From Sacculina carcini (Eukaryota > Arthropoda > Thecostraca > Sacculinidae): 64,000 bases of DNA. The notes beneath the pieces are model-generated. The model was not told the DNA's origin. It searched no databases and was given only the letters and a program-made list of their open reading frames with translations. Location of the stretch: positions 6,231,552 through 6,295,551 of the forward strand of contig OU696590.1 of NCBI GenBank assembly GCA_916048095.2. The letters are read 5' to 3'. Below are positions 49,359 to 62,373 of this stretch, piece after piece (positions within the stretch are counted from its first letter, which is position 1; the number at the start of each line of letters is the position of its first letter). A program made the position numbers and the translations under genes.

Positions 49359-51594
49359 ATGTCTAACACCGGTAGCATACACGCGGTAAGGGTGGAATTA
49401 CCTGTTTCTGACTGCGAGAATGTGGATGTGTGGCTCGCCATGTGCGACAACCTCATGGCCGACGGTGGTCTTACGTGTCAAACCACCATGTTCCGAAAAT
49501 TATTGGCCAAATTGCCTCCGTCGCATTTTCGCATGGTGATGGATCTGGCCACTCAGGTGCCCCTCGCCACTGACTGCTACGATCAGCTGGAAGAAAGGCT
49601 AAAGCAGCGTCTCCAGCTCACTCCGGCGGAACGCTTACAGCGCCTCTTGAGTCTGCCGCAGCAGCTTGGCTCGAGGAAACCGTCGGAGCTTTTCGGAGAC
49701 CTCGCGGCTTTGTATCCACCTGGTCCAGAAGGATGGTGGCGCTTCGTTCAGAATGGTTGGGTGTTACGAACGCCTCAACGCCATCACTGTCCCAGACAGA
49801 TATCCTGTGCCGCACATGCAGACCTTCGCTGATCGTCTCTCAGGTGCCGCCATTTTCAGCACAGTTGATCTGCCAAGAGCATTTGCTCACGTTCCTGTGC
49901 ATAAAGACGACCAAGATAAGACAGCCATTACCACTACCTTCGGGCTGTTTCAGTACACCCGCATGCCCTTCGGTCTCTGCAACGCGGCACAGACGTTTCA
50001 GAGGTTGATGGACACGGTTCTCAGGGGGATGCCGCGGGTGTACTGTTACCTAGACGACATTCTCATCTACTCGCCCGATGCTGCAACTCTCCGCAGGGAC
50101 TTACAGGAGCTTTTTCGCCGTCTGAGCAAAGCTGGGTTGGCTGTCAAACCGGAGAAGTGTGTTTTTGGCGTCAGCAAGGTCCGCTTCGTTGGCATGGAGG
50201 TGTCCGCCCGTGGCATTGCACCTCTTCCCGACAAAGTGGAGGATTTGCTGTCCATGCCGCCGCCACGAGATCCAGCGGATTTCAGAAAATACCTGGGCAT
50301 GGTGAAGTTCTTTCATCGGTTCATCCCTAATCTGGCGTCGATTCTGCAGCCACTTCATGACACGGCGAACGCGAAGCGCGGGTTTACCTGGGGTCCGCGC
50401 CAAACAGCAGCCTTCGAGAAATCCAAGTCTGCGCTGGCCGCCGTATCCCAGCTTGCGTACCCTCGACACGACGCCATCACAAAAGTCGTCGCGGACGCAT
50501 CGGACCACGCCGTCGGCGCAGTCATTTTGCAGATGCAGGAAGGCAGATGGGTGCCTCTGGCATACCATTCTCGTGTGTTGGCCGGTGCCCAGCTGAGATG
50601 GTGCACAGGATACAAGGAGCTGTTTGCCATTTTCAGCGTCTTGAAGCGTTTCAGGCATTTGCTTAAAGGTCGTCCAGAACTGCAGCTGTGGACGGATCAC
50701 AAGCCGTTGACGCACGCGTTCACGAGCATATCCGAGCGTTCGGCACGTGTACAGCGTCAACTGGCTTTCATCAGTGAATTCTCCACCGACATCAGACACA
50801 TTAGCGGCCGAGACAACGCGGTGTCTGATTACCTGAGTCGACCACCGGTCTCCGTCACGGAACACCAGGTCTCACAGCTTGATGTCGTCGCTCAGCAAGG
50901 TCTGGACATCAGAAGGATCGCCATCGCGCAGCAAGGTGCCGCGGACGTTTCTGAACTCGCCGCCTCCCCGTCTCTTTGTATTGAACGTCGAGAGGTCGAG
51001 GGTGTCCCGGGTGGCCTGCTAGTTGACGTGTCTAATGGTGTTGATCGTCCTCTTGTACCTGAGTCGCTCCAGCACGATATCTTATGTTCATTTCACAACA
51101 TTCACCATCCTAGTGCACGAGCAACACGTCGCTTGATCTCCGAGCGCTTTGTTTTCAAACGCATCGGATCAAAGGTTTCAACCTGGGCGAAGAACTGTGT
51201 CCCTTGTCAGCAGTGCAAGGTCGGTCGTCATCAGCGCTCGGCTCTGCGTCGTCCTGCCACACCGTCCGGCCGATTTGAGGCCCTGCACGTTGACATCGTC
51301 GGTCCGCTTCCTGAAGCAAACGGGTACCATTACCTGTTCACTATCGTCGACAGGTACACACGCTACCCGGATGCTGTGCCAATGACGGACGCATCGGCTG
51401 CTTCGTGCGCACGTGCACTGCTGGAATGGACTTCACGTTTCGGCATGTGCTTGTGCAGCACATCAGATCGCGGACGACAGTTCGTATCTGATCTGTGGTC
51501 AGAGTTCTGGTCCATCCTGGGAGTGTGTGAATGTCGCGCCAAAGGTACTAGACTCACACGACAACACTACGCTAACCGAAATACGGTACGCTGA
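49359..51594 (+). pseudogene. Ty3-type gag-pol, deletion derivative
   Basis: Gag starts at ATG 49359 and resembles CsRn1/Kabuki-type Gag (FRKLLAKLPPSH; QQLGSRKPSELFGDL). Near 49700 the Gag frame runs abruptly into reverse transcriptase in another frame, so the Gag C-terminus, any zinc knuckle, the protease and the first RT part are deleted. Pol then stays open for more than 600 codons. It has the RT core with YLDD (50047-50058), RNase H (VADASDHAVGAVI; WTDHKPLT), the integrase HHCC zinc site (HNIHH...CVPCQQC) and two of the three catalytic acids (HVDIVG; TSDRGRQF). It breaks off at about 51530, before the third acid. There is no 3' LTR in the next 500 bp. The element is dead. Confidence 0.88.
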
Positions 51595-51599
51595 ATTAG

Positions 51600-52035
51600 T
51601 ATGAAAACTTGTCTACAACATACATATTCAGCTCAAGCAAAAACAATAATTAGTTATTCACGATATATCACGAGCGTCCATAACCGCCTAACCATGTATC
51701 GATTTTGATAAATGTTTGACAATATCCTATACTTCTATGATAATGGTGAAGTAAAGTATAATAAAGTAAAAAATGATGCACAAAACTGGAAAATTACATG
51801 TAAATTTTGTGTTTTTACATTTTTATAATTTATATATGACTCAAAATATTTACTTTATTACCTTGAAATAACATATTAAACGCCCAGAATAACACAAGCA
51901 CACAGAGTGTATTTAAATACACGCATGTATTGGTAAAATTCTCCAAGCATTACAATATGGTTGGCATAACCAAGACATGATACACTTTAAGCATTGATTC
52001 AGTCACTCAACAAAATACATGCAGAACATTCAGAA
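51600..52035. other. AT-rich spacer and probable SFSWAP 3' flank
   Basis: No gene is seen. TTTATT at 51854-51859 reads AATAAA on the minus strand, about 180 bp after the SFSWAP stop, and is a plausible poly(A) signal. Confidence 0.5.
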
Positions 52036-55000
52036 TCAGTTTTTCTTGGCGAGAGACCAGGAGTCGTCAATCATCTGATGCACGCGAATTCTCAAATTCT
52101 GAAACAAACAAATTATCTCAATTAAAAATATAAATATCATTAAAAATATGATTGAATTATCCACAGTCTCAAGAACTCACAAAAATTTGAGCGATTAATT
52201 CGTACAAAACCCCAAAGAAAACGCTTTGTATATTTCTCTCAAAAATGTGAAAACACCACTATAATAAACATTAAAATTTAGCACAGCAGTAATAAAATCA
52301 AATTTCGAATACATGAAAAAATGTGTGTGCCGGTAAATAAAACAAAGTTACCAACAACGAACAAAATTTGAATGCCAAGAAAACACAACACAAAATGCCA
52401 AACTGACAGGAAAACAAACAAAAAATGACAGGAAAAAAGACAAAACTGACAGAAAAAAGACAAAACTGGAAGAAAAAAAGACAAAACTGGAAGAAAAAAA
52501 GACAAAACTAACAGGAAAAAAGACAAAACTGACAGGAAAAAAGACAAAACTGGAAGGAAAAAAGACAAAACTGGAAGGAAAAAGACAAAAATGGCATCTC
52601 ACCTCGGTCATTTTGGCAACAATGGCGCTGTTACGTGCCAGTTTGATGGGCGGCGCCGGTGACGTCATAGAAAACATTACATTAGCACCAGTGTTAGCAG
52701 CTGCTGATACATTATTCGCTGACACAAGCGGAGAACAGCTGTCCCGCCAGCTGCCCGAGGAAGCCACGGTCTCAACAGCCGTCGGAGGAGTGGAACAGCC
52801 AACAGCTGCTGCTACAACAACTGAGGTGCAACTTGTGGCTCCCTCTATACTCGCAGCATCAATTGACTTGACAGGCTCACAACCCACAGGCGTGCTGCAT
52901 CAAACACAAACACACATAAACACACATAATATTACAATAACACAATATTACAATATTAGGGAGTTTAAGTACAAACTGGATATAGAGTGGAGGGAAGAGA
53001 GAGGCTAGTTCGAGAGTAGCTCATTTCCTCTACCACAAGTAGATGAACACACACACACATACACACACACTCACATGTGTGCAAGTACACACAAACGGTG
53101 AAAGATAGGCGTCAAGTATAGAAGACGAGATCTGATAACCCATGACTTATTCATGTACAAAACAATTAGGTATGGTTAATATATACACACACATAGCGAG
53201 GATACGTAGAACATTCGGCACGTGAATCGCCTATAATATATTTCACTGTGTTTATTTATTGCTATATACTGAATGTTGTATACATTGTTGAATTTGCACA
53301 TAAAAATAAATTATTATGGCACATGCATTTAATTTGTTAACAGAAACGGCACAGAAACACACACACACACACACACAAATACATTGAAATCAAATCCGAG
53401 GTGCCAGCGAAGTGGAAACACGTGATGACCCACTGACCCAGTTTTGCCGGCGTCGCGGTCATTGACCCCAGAGTTGTCGTCCACGGTGAAAACAGGCGGA
53501 GTCTCTTTGATGACGTCATCAGCAGCCGACTCGCGCACTGGTGACGTCAGATCTCTGACACACAAACATACACACACGTAAAGGTTATATGTTAAAGGCT
53601 GCTCAAGTGGCAGCTGCTACACGGGAACAAGTCGAAGCTTATGAACACACACAGGTGTGTCCCGTGCAGCTCGCTGCCACCGCAGAACCGACCCTCTCCA
53701 CGTTATGGAGCCACAAGAACGGAAGACGTATTAGAGAGGGTCACCTCCCCATAATGCATGACACAACACATGACTGATATCTGGTAGCATCATTTACTGT
53801 TGGGTGGACAGGGACTGTTGGATTATAGAATTCGCCCAATGAAATTCTCCTAAGCCGGGTTTTGAACCAGGGACCTCCCGCTCGTGAGGCGGGTGTGCTA
53901 CCACTACACCACGGAGTCCAATAATACATACAATATGATTGTTTCACGCTGTCCAAATGCTCACATACGCGACTAACAACATTCCTTTTAAGAGCTGATA
54001 TTATGCACTTTAAAAATAAACACCAATATTCGTCATAATAAATATTATAACAATATTAAACGTAAAAATAATTGGAAAAGACATTTAATCTTTTCAAATT
54101 TATATTCACAAAATGAAAACAAAACGTACTCCTTAAAGAAAATATAGAAAAATTTCTACAGAATATGAAATATTAAACTATTAAGACACTAAATTACCAT
54201 AGAATAAACAATATACATGGAAAATTTGGCGATATTGTTTGGAATCTGGCAGCATTGATATGACAGGCGGTAGTTGGCAACACTCACATAATCTCCTCCT
54301 CGTCAAACACGGTCGAGACCACCGGATTCACTGGCGCTCGCAATGCTGTAGTACGGTGTTTGCCCACTAGATGGCGTGCAGATCGGCTGTCATTGCTGGA
54401 AACACTAGATGATCTAAAACAACCGCATATTATGGTTGATCTAAATCAACCATAAAACACTGTGGATCCTCGGGACATTAACCCCGTGTTTTAATAGAAA
54501 ATACACTATAAATTATAAATGACAGCTATTTCACAGGGCCAAAAAATTCATTCTGCCAAAAACTTAGTTTATAAAAAAACAAGATTCATTATAGTACGAA
54601 TTATTTCAATTTTTAATAAAGTACAAATATGCCTAATAGTTTGATGGAAAACGTAAATTTACACGTAAATTATCAGAGAGGATGGATTTATCATCATATT
54701 GTACATGTGGAACAAACAGAGCCACTGGAAAATACCACAGGAGAGAAATTATCAATACTGAGTAGACTTATTGGACCTATTACTACTGTTAAAAACCTAG
54801 TATTTCACGCCTGAAAACTGGCATAGGCTTAATGGTCGGGAACTACGATTATCACCAGCCGCAATATTCACAAACTAAACACAAACACTGTACATTCAAA
54901 CAATAACCAAACACATTAACATCGAAATCCATGAAAAATATCCCAAAAAAGTGATCGCACCTTTGTTTTTTATGCTTGGATTTTTTCGATTTTTTCTTTT

Positions 55001-57888
55001 TGTTTCGGCGATGTTCCGAAGAAGCTTTAACACGTGGCGATCTGAAATTAGAAGAAAAAAACGGTGCATAAATTACACACAGCAAAATCACAACCAACAA
55101 GAAAAACAACGAGGGAAATTACTGAAAAACACCTGAATATCCATAGAAAAATTGATATTGACAGACATTGGGAGGAAGTGTATAAATAGATTTAATTCCC
55201 CACTTCACAAGCCCTACAATGGGAAATGCTAGAATGACCCGATACAGAATATATACACGTAAAAAGCAGATCAACACAAACTCACCCATCAGAAGCAGAG
55301 TGTTTATGTTGGTTTCTGGTTGTTCTACGATAATTGGCTTCATCTTCATTGTACTTGTCTCTGCTACCCACAAACACAAACACAAACAGAAACACTGTTA
55401 AAAGCAGCATGGTGTAGAAATTGATATGAAACATGTGGAACGTACATGTGAAAATATTAGGCCATATTTATCAACTTCGTGTGGATTTAGTCGTAAATTT
55501 ACAAGTCTGCACAATGACATATCCAGAAAAACTTATAAATAATTGTAAACGCCTTCAATTGACAAACAATGCTTCCAGCTTGTTAAATTACCTATTCTGC
55601 CTATCTTATTCACAAATCTGGTGTTAATACAAGTAACAGTTAAGTCTCTGGAAGGCGTGGCTGTAAGAAACACGCACACACACACACACAACTTACTTGC
55701 GTTTGGAAGTGGTTCGTGAAGGCGACACTGAAGTATGCCGCTTGAGCTTGCGTTTGTGCTTGTGTTTTGACCTGCCGTCTCGGGACGCTGACCTCTGACC
55801 TCGTGTGTGACCTCGCCCGTCTTCAACATCCGCACAAGACCGAGACGTGGATCTGTGTTTCTTGTGACGATGTCGAGAGTGCTTGGAGTGAACGTCATGC
55901 TGAAGAGAGCCAGTTTCACGAGCATCCTGGAGCTGGGACTTGGAGAGACTCGCGTCTAGCTGTTGTTCCACCTCCTGTCGATCTTCTTCAACATCTTCAT
56001 GACCAGTGTCGGCCACAACACTCCCATTCTTCGCGGATCCTGCATGCTTGATATGATCCTCGAGACAGGGCTCGCTGTCCTGCGTCATTGCTTCACCGCT
56101 GACCGTCGCAGTGTCGTCTTGTTCTCTCTTGATGTCCTCTTCAACAACTGGATGAGATTGCATCTGCTCTTGCTCTTCGTCATCTTCATCTTGAGACTCC
56201 TTCAACGATTCATTCGAACTGTCCACCAGTTTGTACTTGTCCAGATCTTCGGCGCTGCCTCCATCATCCTCCTTATCGTCTTCCACTTGTTCTTCAATGT
56301 TCTCTTCCTGCGATGTGGTTGTTCTTGTTGTGTGGGACGACGGACGAGTTACGTCTTCACATCTCACGTCTGTCACGTCAGTACCAACATTATAAGCATC
56401 AGTTAAGTGTGACTGTATGTCCGCAGTCATGGATTCATCAGCGCCACATTTGTCTACAACAGCGTCGGGATTGTAGACCGGGCCGAAAACAGGCGGTGTT
56501 GTCGGAGACACGTCACGTGAACACCGCATATCTTCTGAACACACCAACACACACACATACACATACACAAACATGCATGCTGTCATTTTGATATCAATTT
56601 CAGTTTACAAGTAATGTATGTGCATATACTTGTGTGTGTGTGTGTGTGAGTGTGTGTATGTGTGTGTATATGTTTGTGTGCAAGTGTTATTTGATGTCAT
56701 ATATACATAGCGTGTTAGTATGCATATATGTGTGCAAATATTTGTCAGTGAGTGTGTGTGTGTACATATATTGTTTGAAATTGTACTGAAAAGCCAACTT
56801 ATTGGAGTTCAATACAGCAATTTATTTTACTTTACTTTACACAAATACACATACTTGAATGGGTCATTCAGTAAAGTACAAATGTCAGACAAATTGAACC
56901 AAAATAAGGCTTTATTCAGCTAAATAAAATCACCAATAAAACTCCACACTCAAAATTAGCAGTGTATTCTCTAAATATTTTTAACAAAAATAGCATAAAT
57001 CGCAATCAAAATATTAGAAAAATAACAATAATAGAAAATAAATACAATTTTTATAACGCCCCAAAATGTTTAAACATCTTAACAACAGACAATAGGAGAA
57101 GAACAACATACACACATGTATAGAACAGGAGAGAAAAAATACGACGACCTGACTGACCTGAGGTCACGGGGTCAACGACCGCTACAGCAGTGACCTGGGT
57201 CGTGTCACGTGCCGAAGAGGAAGCAGAAATGTCATCAGAGGCGAGCAGACGGCGCTTCTTATTCTTCTTGTTGAGCAGAAATTGCTGCTGTGATGGTACT
57301 GCAGCAGAAACTTTACCACCCGTGTTACCACCTTTACCACCGCTGTCGTTACCATTTTTACCACCATCAATGTTAGCACTGTTGCTGACAGAGGCTGGAG
57401 ACCTTGAACAATGATGCCATTCATAATCGCCGGCATTGTTGCCATATTCGCTTGTAATGTCCAATCTGGGTGATTTCACTAAACACACACACATACACAG
57501 ACAGACACACACACATAGACAGACACACACACACACACACAATATATTATTAAAGTTAATTAATTTTGATTGATTGATACAATTGGCACAATAATTGAAA
57601 AAGTTAAATAGATGTCAATAATTGTTGGTCCAGGAATGTCAGCTTATATAATATGTTGTTTGTGACGATACACTTACACTTACACACATATACATACATA
57701 TATAAACACACACAAACACACAGACATATACACACACCCACACAAATATACATACACACACACACACACACACACAAAGACAAACGCACAGAAACACACA
57801 CACACAAACACAAAGACATACCCACTAACATAAAGACATACACACTAACACACACATGCACACAAACACACCCACACATACACACAAA

Positions 57889-57921
<33 letters not shown>

Positions 57922-58877
57922 ACAAAGATACACACATACACACAAAGACACTCACACACGTACAAAGATACACACATACACACAAACACACCCACATACA
58001 CACAAAGACACACACACACGTACAAAGAAACACACACTCACACACACAAACACACACATACACACAAAGACGCACACCCACACACACGTACAAAGATACA
58101 CACACACACCCACACACGTACAAAGATACACACACTCACACACTGACACACGTACAAATATACACACATACACACAAAGACACTCACACACACAAACACA
58201 CCCACACAAAGACACACACATACACACAAAGACACACTCACACACGTACAAAGATACACACAAAGACACACTCACACACGTACAAAGATACACACACACA
58301 CACACACGTACAAAGATACACACACACACAAACACACCCACACAAAGACACACACACACACAAAGACACACACATACACACAAAGACACACACACACACG
58401 TACAAAGATACACACACTCACACACACAAACACACCCACACATAAACACACACATACACACAAAGACACTCACACACACGTACAAAGATACACACATACA
58501 CACAAAGACACTCACACACACAAACACACCCACACAAAGACACACACATACACACAAAGACACACTGACACACGTACAAAGATACACACACTGACACACT
58601 GACACACGTACAAAGATACACACACTCACACACTGACACACGTACAAAGATACACACAAAGACACACTCACTCACACACGTACAAAAATACACACACTGA
58701 CACACACACACACAAACACACCCACACATAAACACACACATACACACGAAGACACACTCACACACGTACAAAGATACACACACTCACACACTGACACACT
58801 GAACTGACCAGTATTGTGTTGTTTGACGGCTCGCACAGTTGTCGAGTACTTGCAGGAAGTATGGTTAGTGGAGGCAG

Positions 58878-58908
<31 letters not shown>

Positions 58909-59210
58909 GTTTTGTGTGGGTTGTTCGGTGGACTGGTCGCTATCACTGGCAGTATCGCTTGATTCCTCCAGTGGCAAAGCGCTCCTGTCCAGCGATACCA
59001 CGTCACCAGGTCGAGTGCGAATTGAGAATGACACGGGAACTGACACAACACACACAAGCGCATGAAACAGATAAACACACACACACACACACACAGAAGC
59101 GCATGAAACACACACACACACACACACAAGCGCATGAAACACACACACACACACAAACACACAAGCGTATGAAACAAATAAACACACACACACAAGCGCA
59201 TGAAACAGAT

Positions 59211-59246
<36 letters not shown>

Positions 59247-60047
59247 ACACACACACACACAAGCGCATGAAACAAATAAACACACACATAAACACACAAA
59301 AGCGCATGAAACAGATAAACACACACACACACACATACACACACACACACATACACACAAGCGCATGAAACAGATGAAACATTTGATTCATGAATTTACG
59401 TGGATCTCTTTTAGAACATCTAATCCAATCTGTCTATGCTATAAAACAATACTAAAAGCCGACTGTTAAGAACTAATAAATAATTATAATAATAATAGCC
59501 TCGACTGATTTCAATATATTCGACACTAAATCAACTACAGGCAATATTTCAACTAATATTCCCGCTATTTGCCTAGTCTTTCCTGCGAGAGCCCCATGCC
59601 TGTCATCCAATTACTGTCTCTCTCCCATTCTCTTCTATCTGCTTCTATCGCCTTCTTTTCTTATCCACTGACCCGCTCGAGTACTGTTCAGCGATTGTGT
59701 GGCACTGTGTGACGAAGCCGAGCTGGTAGTGTTGTTGTTGTTTTTTGAGCGACCGGATAAGTCAGCCTCGTACTGCGCCAGCTTGTGACAATAGTACTCG
59801 TTGAACTGGTGTGACTGCTTGAGAAAGTTGAACCGCTCGTCGCCTGCATGAGTATACGAACACAAACACACACATATATACAGGTATAGAAACAAAGAGA
59901 CACACAAACAGATAGAAGCAGACAGACTAAAAGACAGAGAGAGAGAAAGACACACAGACAGAATTAAAAAGAGACACAGACAAACAGATAGAAAGATACA
60001 CACACACAAACAGATAGAAAGATACACACACACAAACAGATAGAAAG

Positions 60048-60092
<45 letters not shown>

Positions 60093-61861
60093 TAGACACA
60101 CACACACACACACACAGATAGACACACACACACAAACAGATAGACACACACACACAAACAGATAGACACACACACACAAACAGATAAAAGCAGACAGACT
60201 AAGAGAGAGAGAGAGAAATACACACAGACAGAAATAGACAGAGACACAGACAAACATATAGAAAGATACACACACACAGACAAACAGATAGACACACACA
60301 CACACACACAAACAGATAGACACAGACACACAAACAGATACACACACACATACACAAACAGATAGACACACACACAAACAGACAGACACACACACACACA
60401 CAAAGACAGACAGACAGACAGACACAAAAACATACTGAATTCAAACTGGATTCGCCAAGTATCTGCTAGAGAATACTTCATGAGACTTAAGTTACTTGGG
60501 CGAAGACTGCTCGTTGTTTCAGCGGCAAAAAGGGTACGCAGTGAATAACAAATGAGAAACAAACACAGCTCACACACACACACACACACAAGATAATGAA
60601 TAGGAAAGATTGGGTGGTTTGGAGTACGAGGGACCATAGGGGGCACAATAAATGTCTACAGCAAACCCGGGTATTAAGGGATATAAAGAAGTACAGTTTC
60701 CCAAGTAGGTGTATAGATATATGGAACCGTCTGTGTAAAGAAATAGTTCAATCAAACAGTATAGCACAGTTCAAGCATAGGTTAGATAAATGTGGGTATG
60801 GAGACAGGACAGCCTGAGCCCTGCTCATTTCCTGTAAACTACAACAACTGTGAGTACACACAGACATATAGAAAGAGAGATACACAGCGAGGTCATTCAC
60901 CTCGACCCAGCACGATGACCTCAAAATCGCGGCCATTTTTCGCCACATAGCTGGCCATTTTGTCGATGATGAGCCGCGCATCGGGCGGAGGCAGTCTGTA
61001 CGAAGCACCTGTGCTCTGACTCGTCTGTGCTCGCAATCCATTGTCATCACACTGAACCACAGCGACAGATTCAGTCATCTTCACGTCGGCTGGTGTTTCT
61101 CGTTGTGCAGAAGTGATGGTGGCGTGTGACTCGCCACCAGCCGCGCCACCAGCCACGCCACCAGCCGCGCCACCAGCCAAGCCACCAGCCACGCCACCAG
61201 CCAAGCCACCAGTGTCATGAGTAGCAGCAGAGGCGGCCTCAGCTGTGTGCTTCTCTCGCTCGGCGTGTCGTTGCAGACGACGTCGTTTTCTGCGCCGTTC
61301 TCGACTGGTCTCCGGCCCTCGATTCTCTGCCAACTGTGTGTCCTTCGGCTTTCTGATGTTGTTGTTGTTCTCGTGGTCGCTGTGGTCGCTGTGGTTCCTC
61401 GACGAAGCAGATGAGCGACGCCGCCGCCGCCGCCGACGACGATCCTGCTGGTGCTGACCAATGCCAGATTTACTGGACGCAGTGGAGTTTGACGAAGGTG
61501 AGCTCGATGAAGAGGTTGAAGAAGAACTGGATGAACAGGAAGAGCTGGATGATGATGAGGATGATGAAGAAGTTGTGCGACTGCGTGTCAGTTTCTCCGT
61601 CATGTCGGTTGGTTGTTGATCAGGAGACACAGTGATTGGTGTTGATTGTGCTTGGTGTTCATTAGTGTTAGACGGGTGGTCGTTGGATGTGCGGTCGGAC
61701 ACAGGAGGTGTGACGTCACCACTGTCCTCTGATTGTAGCTTCTCCTTCTTCTGTTGTTGCTCTTGTTGAAGAATTTGGCGAGATCTGATGTTGTTGACGA
61801 GCATTTGATAGGCGCAGTTGGCTGAAGGACGGTACATTTGGTCGCTGCGAGAAGTGTCAAT
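52036..61861 (-). CDS. SFSWAP: SFSWAP-like splicing factor (SURP and RS domains), last eleven exons
   Basis: SWAP proteins bind pre-mRNA splicing factor SF1 through SURP modules and regulate alternative splicing. Exons, 5' to 3': 60901..61861, 59673..59843, 58809..59039, 57158..57478, 55697..56534, 55286..55360, 54961..55041, 54288..54413, 53438..53554, 52603..52894, 52036..52098. All are GT-AG and in phase, giving 1091 residues plus stop. The SURP module spans the first junction (PPPDARLIIDKMASYVAKNG, then DERFNFLKQSHQFNEYY). Upstream are poly-Ser and Arg9 runs and a Gly-Ala repeat. Downstream come acidic and RS/KH-rich parts (KHSRHRHKKHRS; NKKKKSKKSKHKK) and a short helical end (NLRIRVHQMIDDSW). 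The N-terminal exons (first SURP, DRY-EERY region) are not in view and must lie beyond the fusion gene. CHERP or U2SURP are less likely alternatives. Confidence 0.78.
52395..52592. repeat. ~20-bp minisatellite
   Basis: About nine units of GACAGGAAAAAAGACAAAAC with GGAAG/GACAG variants, in the last SFSWAP intron, ending 10 bp from the donor of the penultimate exon. Confidence 0.85.
52960..53045 (+). mobile_element. CR1-type LINE 3' end, copy 3
   Basis: GGGAGTTTAAGTACAAACTGG, a stop, AGTTCGAGAGTAGCTC and ATTTCCT match the other CR1 ends, followed by (CA)n. It is intronic in SFSWAP. Confidence 0.65.
53592..53921 (-). mobile_element. tRNA-Val-derived SINE, copy 6
   Basis: Full-length minus-strand copy; the tRNA-like head is at 53855-53921 with CCTCACGAGC as anticodon loop. 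It lies in an SFSWAP intron, in the sense orientation. Confidence 0.85.
57545..58800. repeat. Long CA-rich minisatellite in SFSWAP
   Basis: More than 1 kb of irregular repeats of the kind ACACACGTACAAAGATACACAC and CACAAAGACACACTCACACA. In SFSWAP sense it is TG-rich and fills nearly the whole intron. Long frames on both strands are artefacts. Confidence 0.85.
59045..59375. repeat. Minisatellite with ACAAGCGCATGAAACA units
   Basis: Eight or so copies of ACAAGCGCATGAAACAGATA are separated by CA tracts of varying length. It lies in the SFSWAP intron before exon 58809..59039. Confidence 0.85.
59870..60435. repeat. CA/CAGATAGA-rich minisatellite
   Basis: Repeats of CACAAACAGATAGAAAGATA and CAGATAGACACACACACACA, with an AGAGAGAGAGAAA block present twice (59937 and 60203), suggesting a large-scale duplication inside the array. 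Confidence 0.8.
60596..60860 (+). mobile_element. CR1-type LINE C-terminal fragment, copy 4
   Basis: An open frame of 73 codons contains TRVLRDIKKYSFPSRCIDIW, then NRLCKEIVQSNSIAQFKHRL and DKCGYGDRTA with a stop, the classic CR1/L2 ending. The 3' UTR AGCCCTGCTCATTTCCTGTA...GTGAGTACACA matches the other three copies. It lies in the SFSWAP intron, antisense. Confidence 0.82.
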
Positions 61862-62373
61862 CTGCCAGTAATAACAAATCACAACTGATTTATATTAACA
61901 AATATATATTAACAAAATAACACACACACACACACAGGTAATCGATGAACACTTGGAATAAGTAAACATTTTATTGCATTCACGCCGTCACGCCAGAAAA
62001 TACGACAATCATAGAAAAGAAAACATAGCTTCAAATAGCAATTTGTCGCTAGTTAAGAACATACAATAAATAGCATTTATTGTATAGAATAAAATTCCCT
62101 AAATTATGCCAGTCACAAGTGCCCATTAGTTGTTTTCACGAGTTTTTATTATGAAATTTATTTACGAAGCAAAATATATAGACATATGTAGGAATACTAT
62201 ATTTATTACAACCGCAACTGCCGATCAGTTGATTATCACGAGTTTTCATTAGAAATATATTTACGAGGTAACTAGTGAAGTAGTTGTGTTTGATGCAGCC
62301 ATTTCTGAACTGGATTTCGTCTGTGGAACACAGTTCTCACCTACAGTCAGTTTACTTCGTGTTCAAGGTGAAT
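61862..62373. other. Region upstream of the fusion gene
   Basis: AT-rich with no exon recognised on either strand. A 46-bp motif occurs twice, at 62125-62170 and 62224-62270, sharing TCACGAGTTTT and ATTTACGAGG-type blocks. TTCTCACCTACAG at 62337-62346 could be a splice acceptor for an upstream 5' UTR exon. An in-frame ATG at 62293, preceded by a TAG at 62281, is an alternative start. Confidence 0.45.

Noticed and set aside
52278-52887. Membrane-like protein with repeated FFLPVLSFF on the minus strand
   Set aside because: It is the translation of a 20-bp intronic minisatellite; the real coding part is only the exon 52603..52894 in that frame.
57545-58800. CRISPR array
   Set aside because: Repeats are irregular CA-rich units without unique spacers, and this is animal nuclear DNA.
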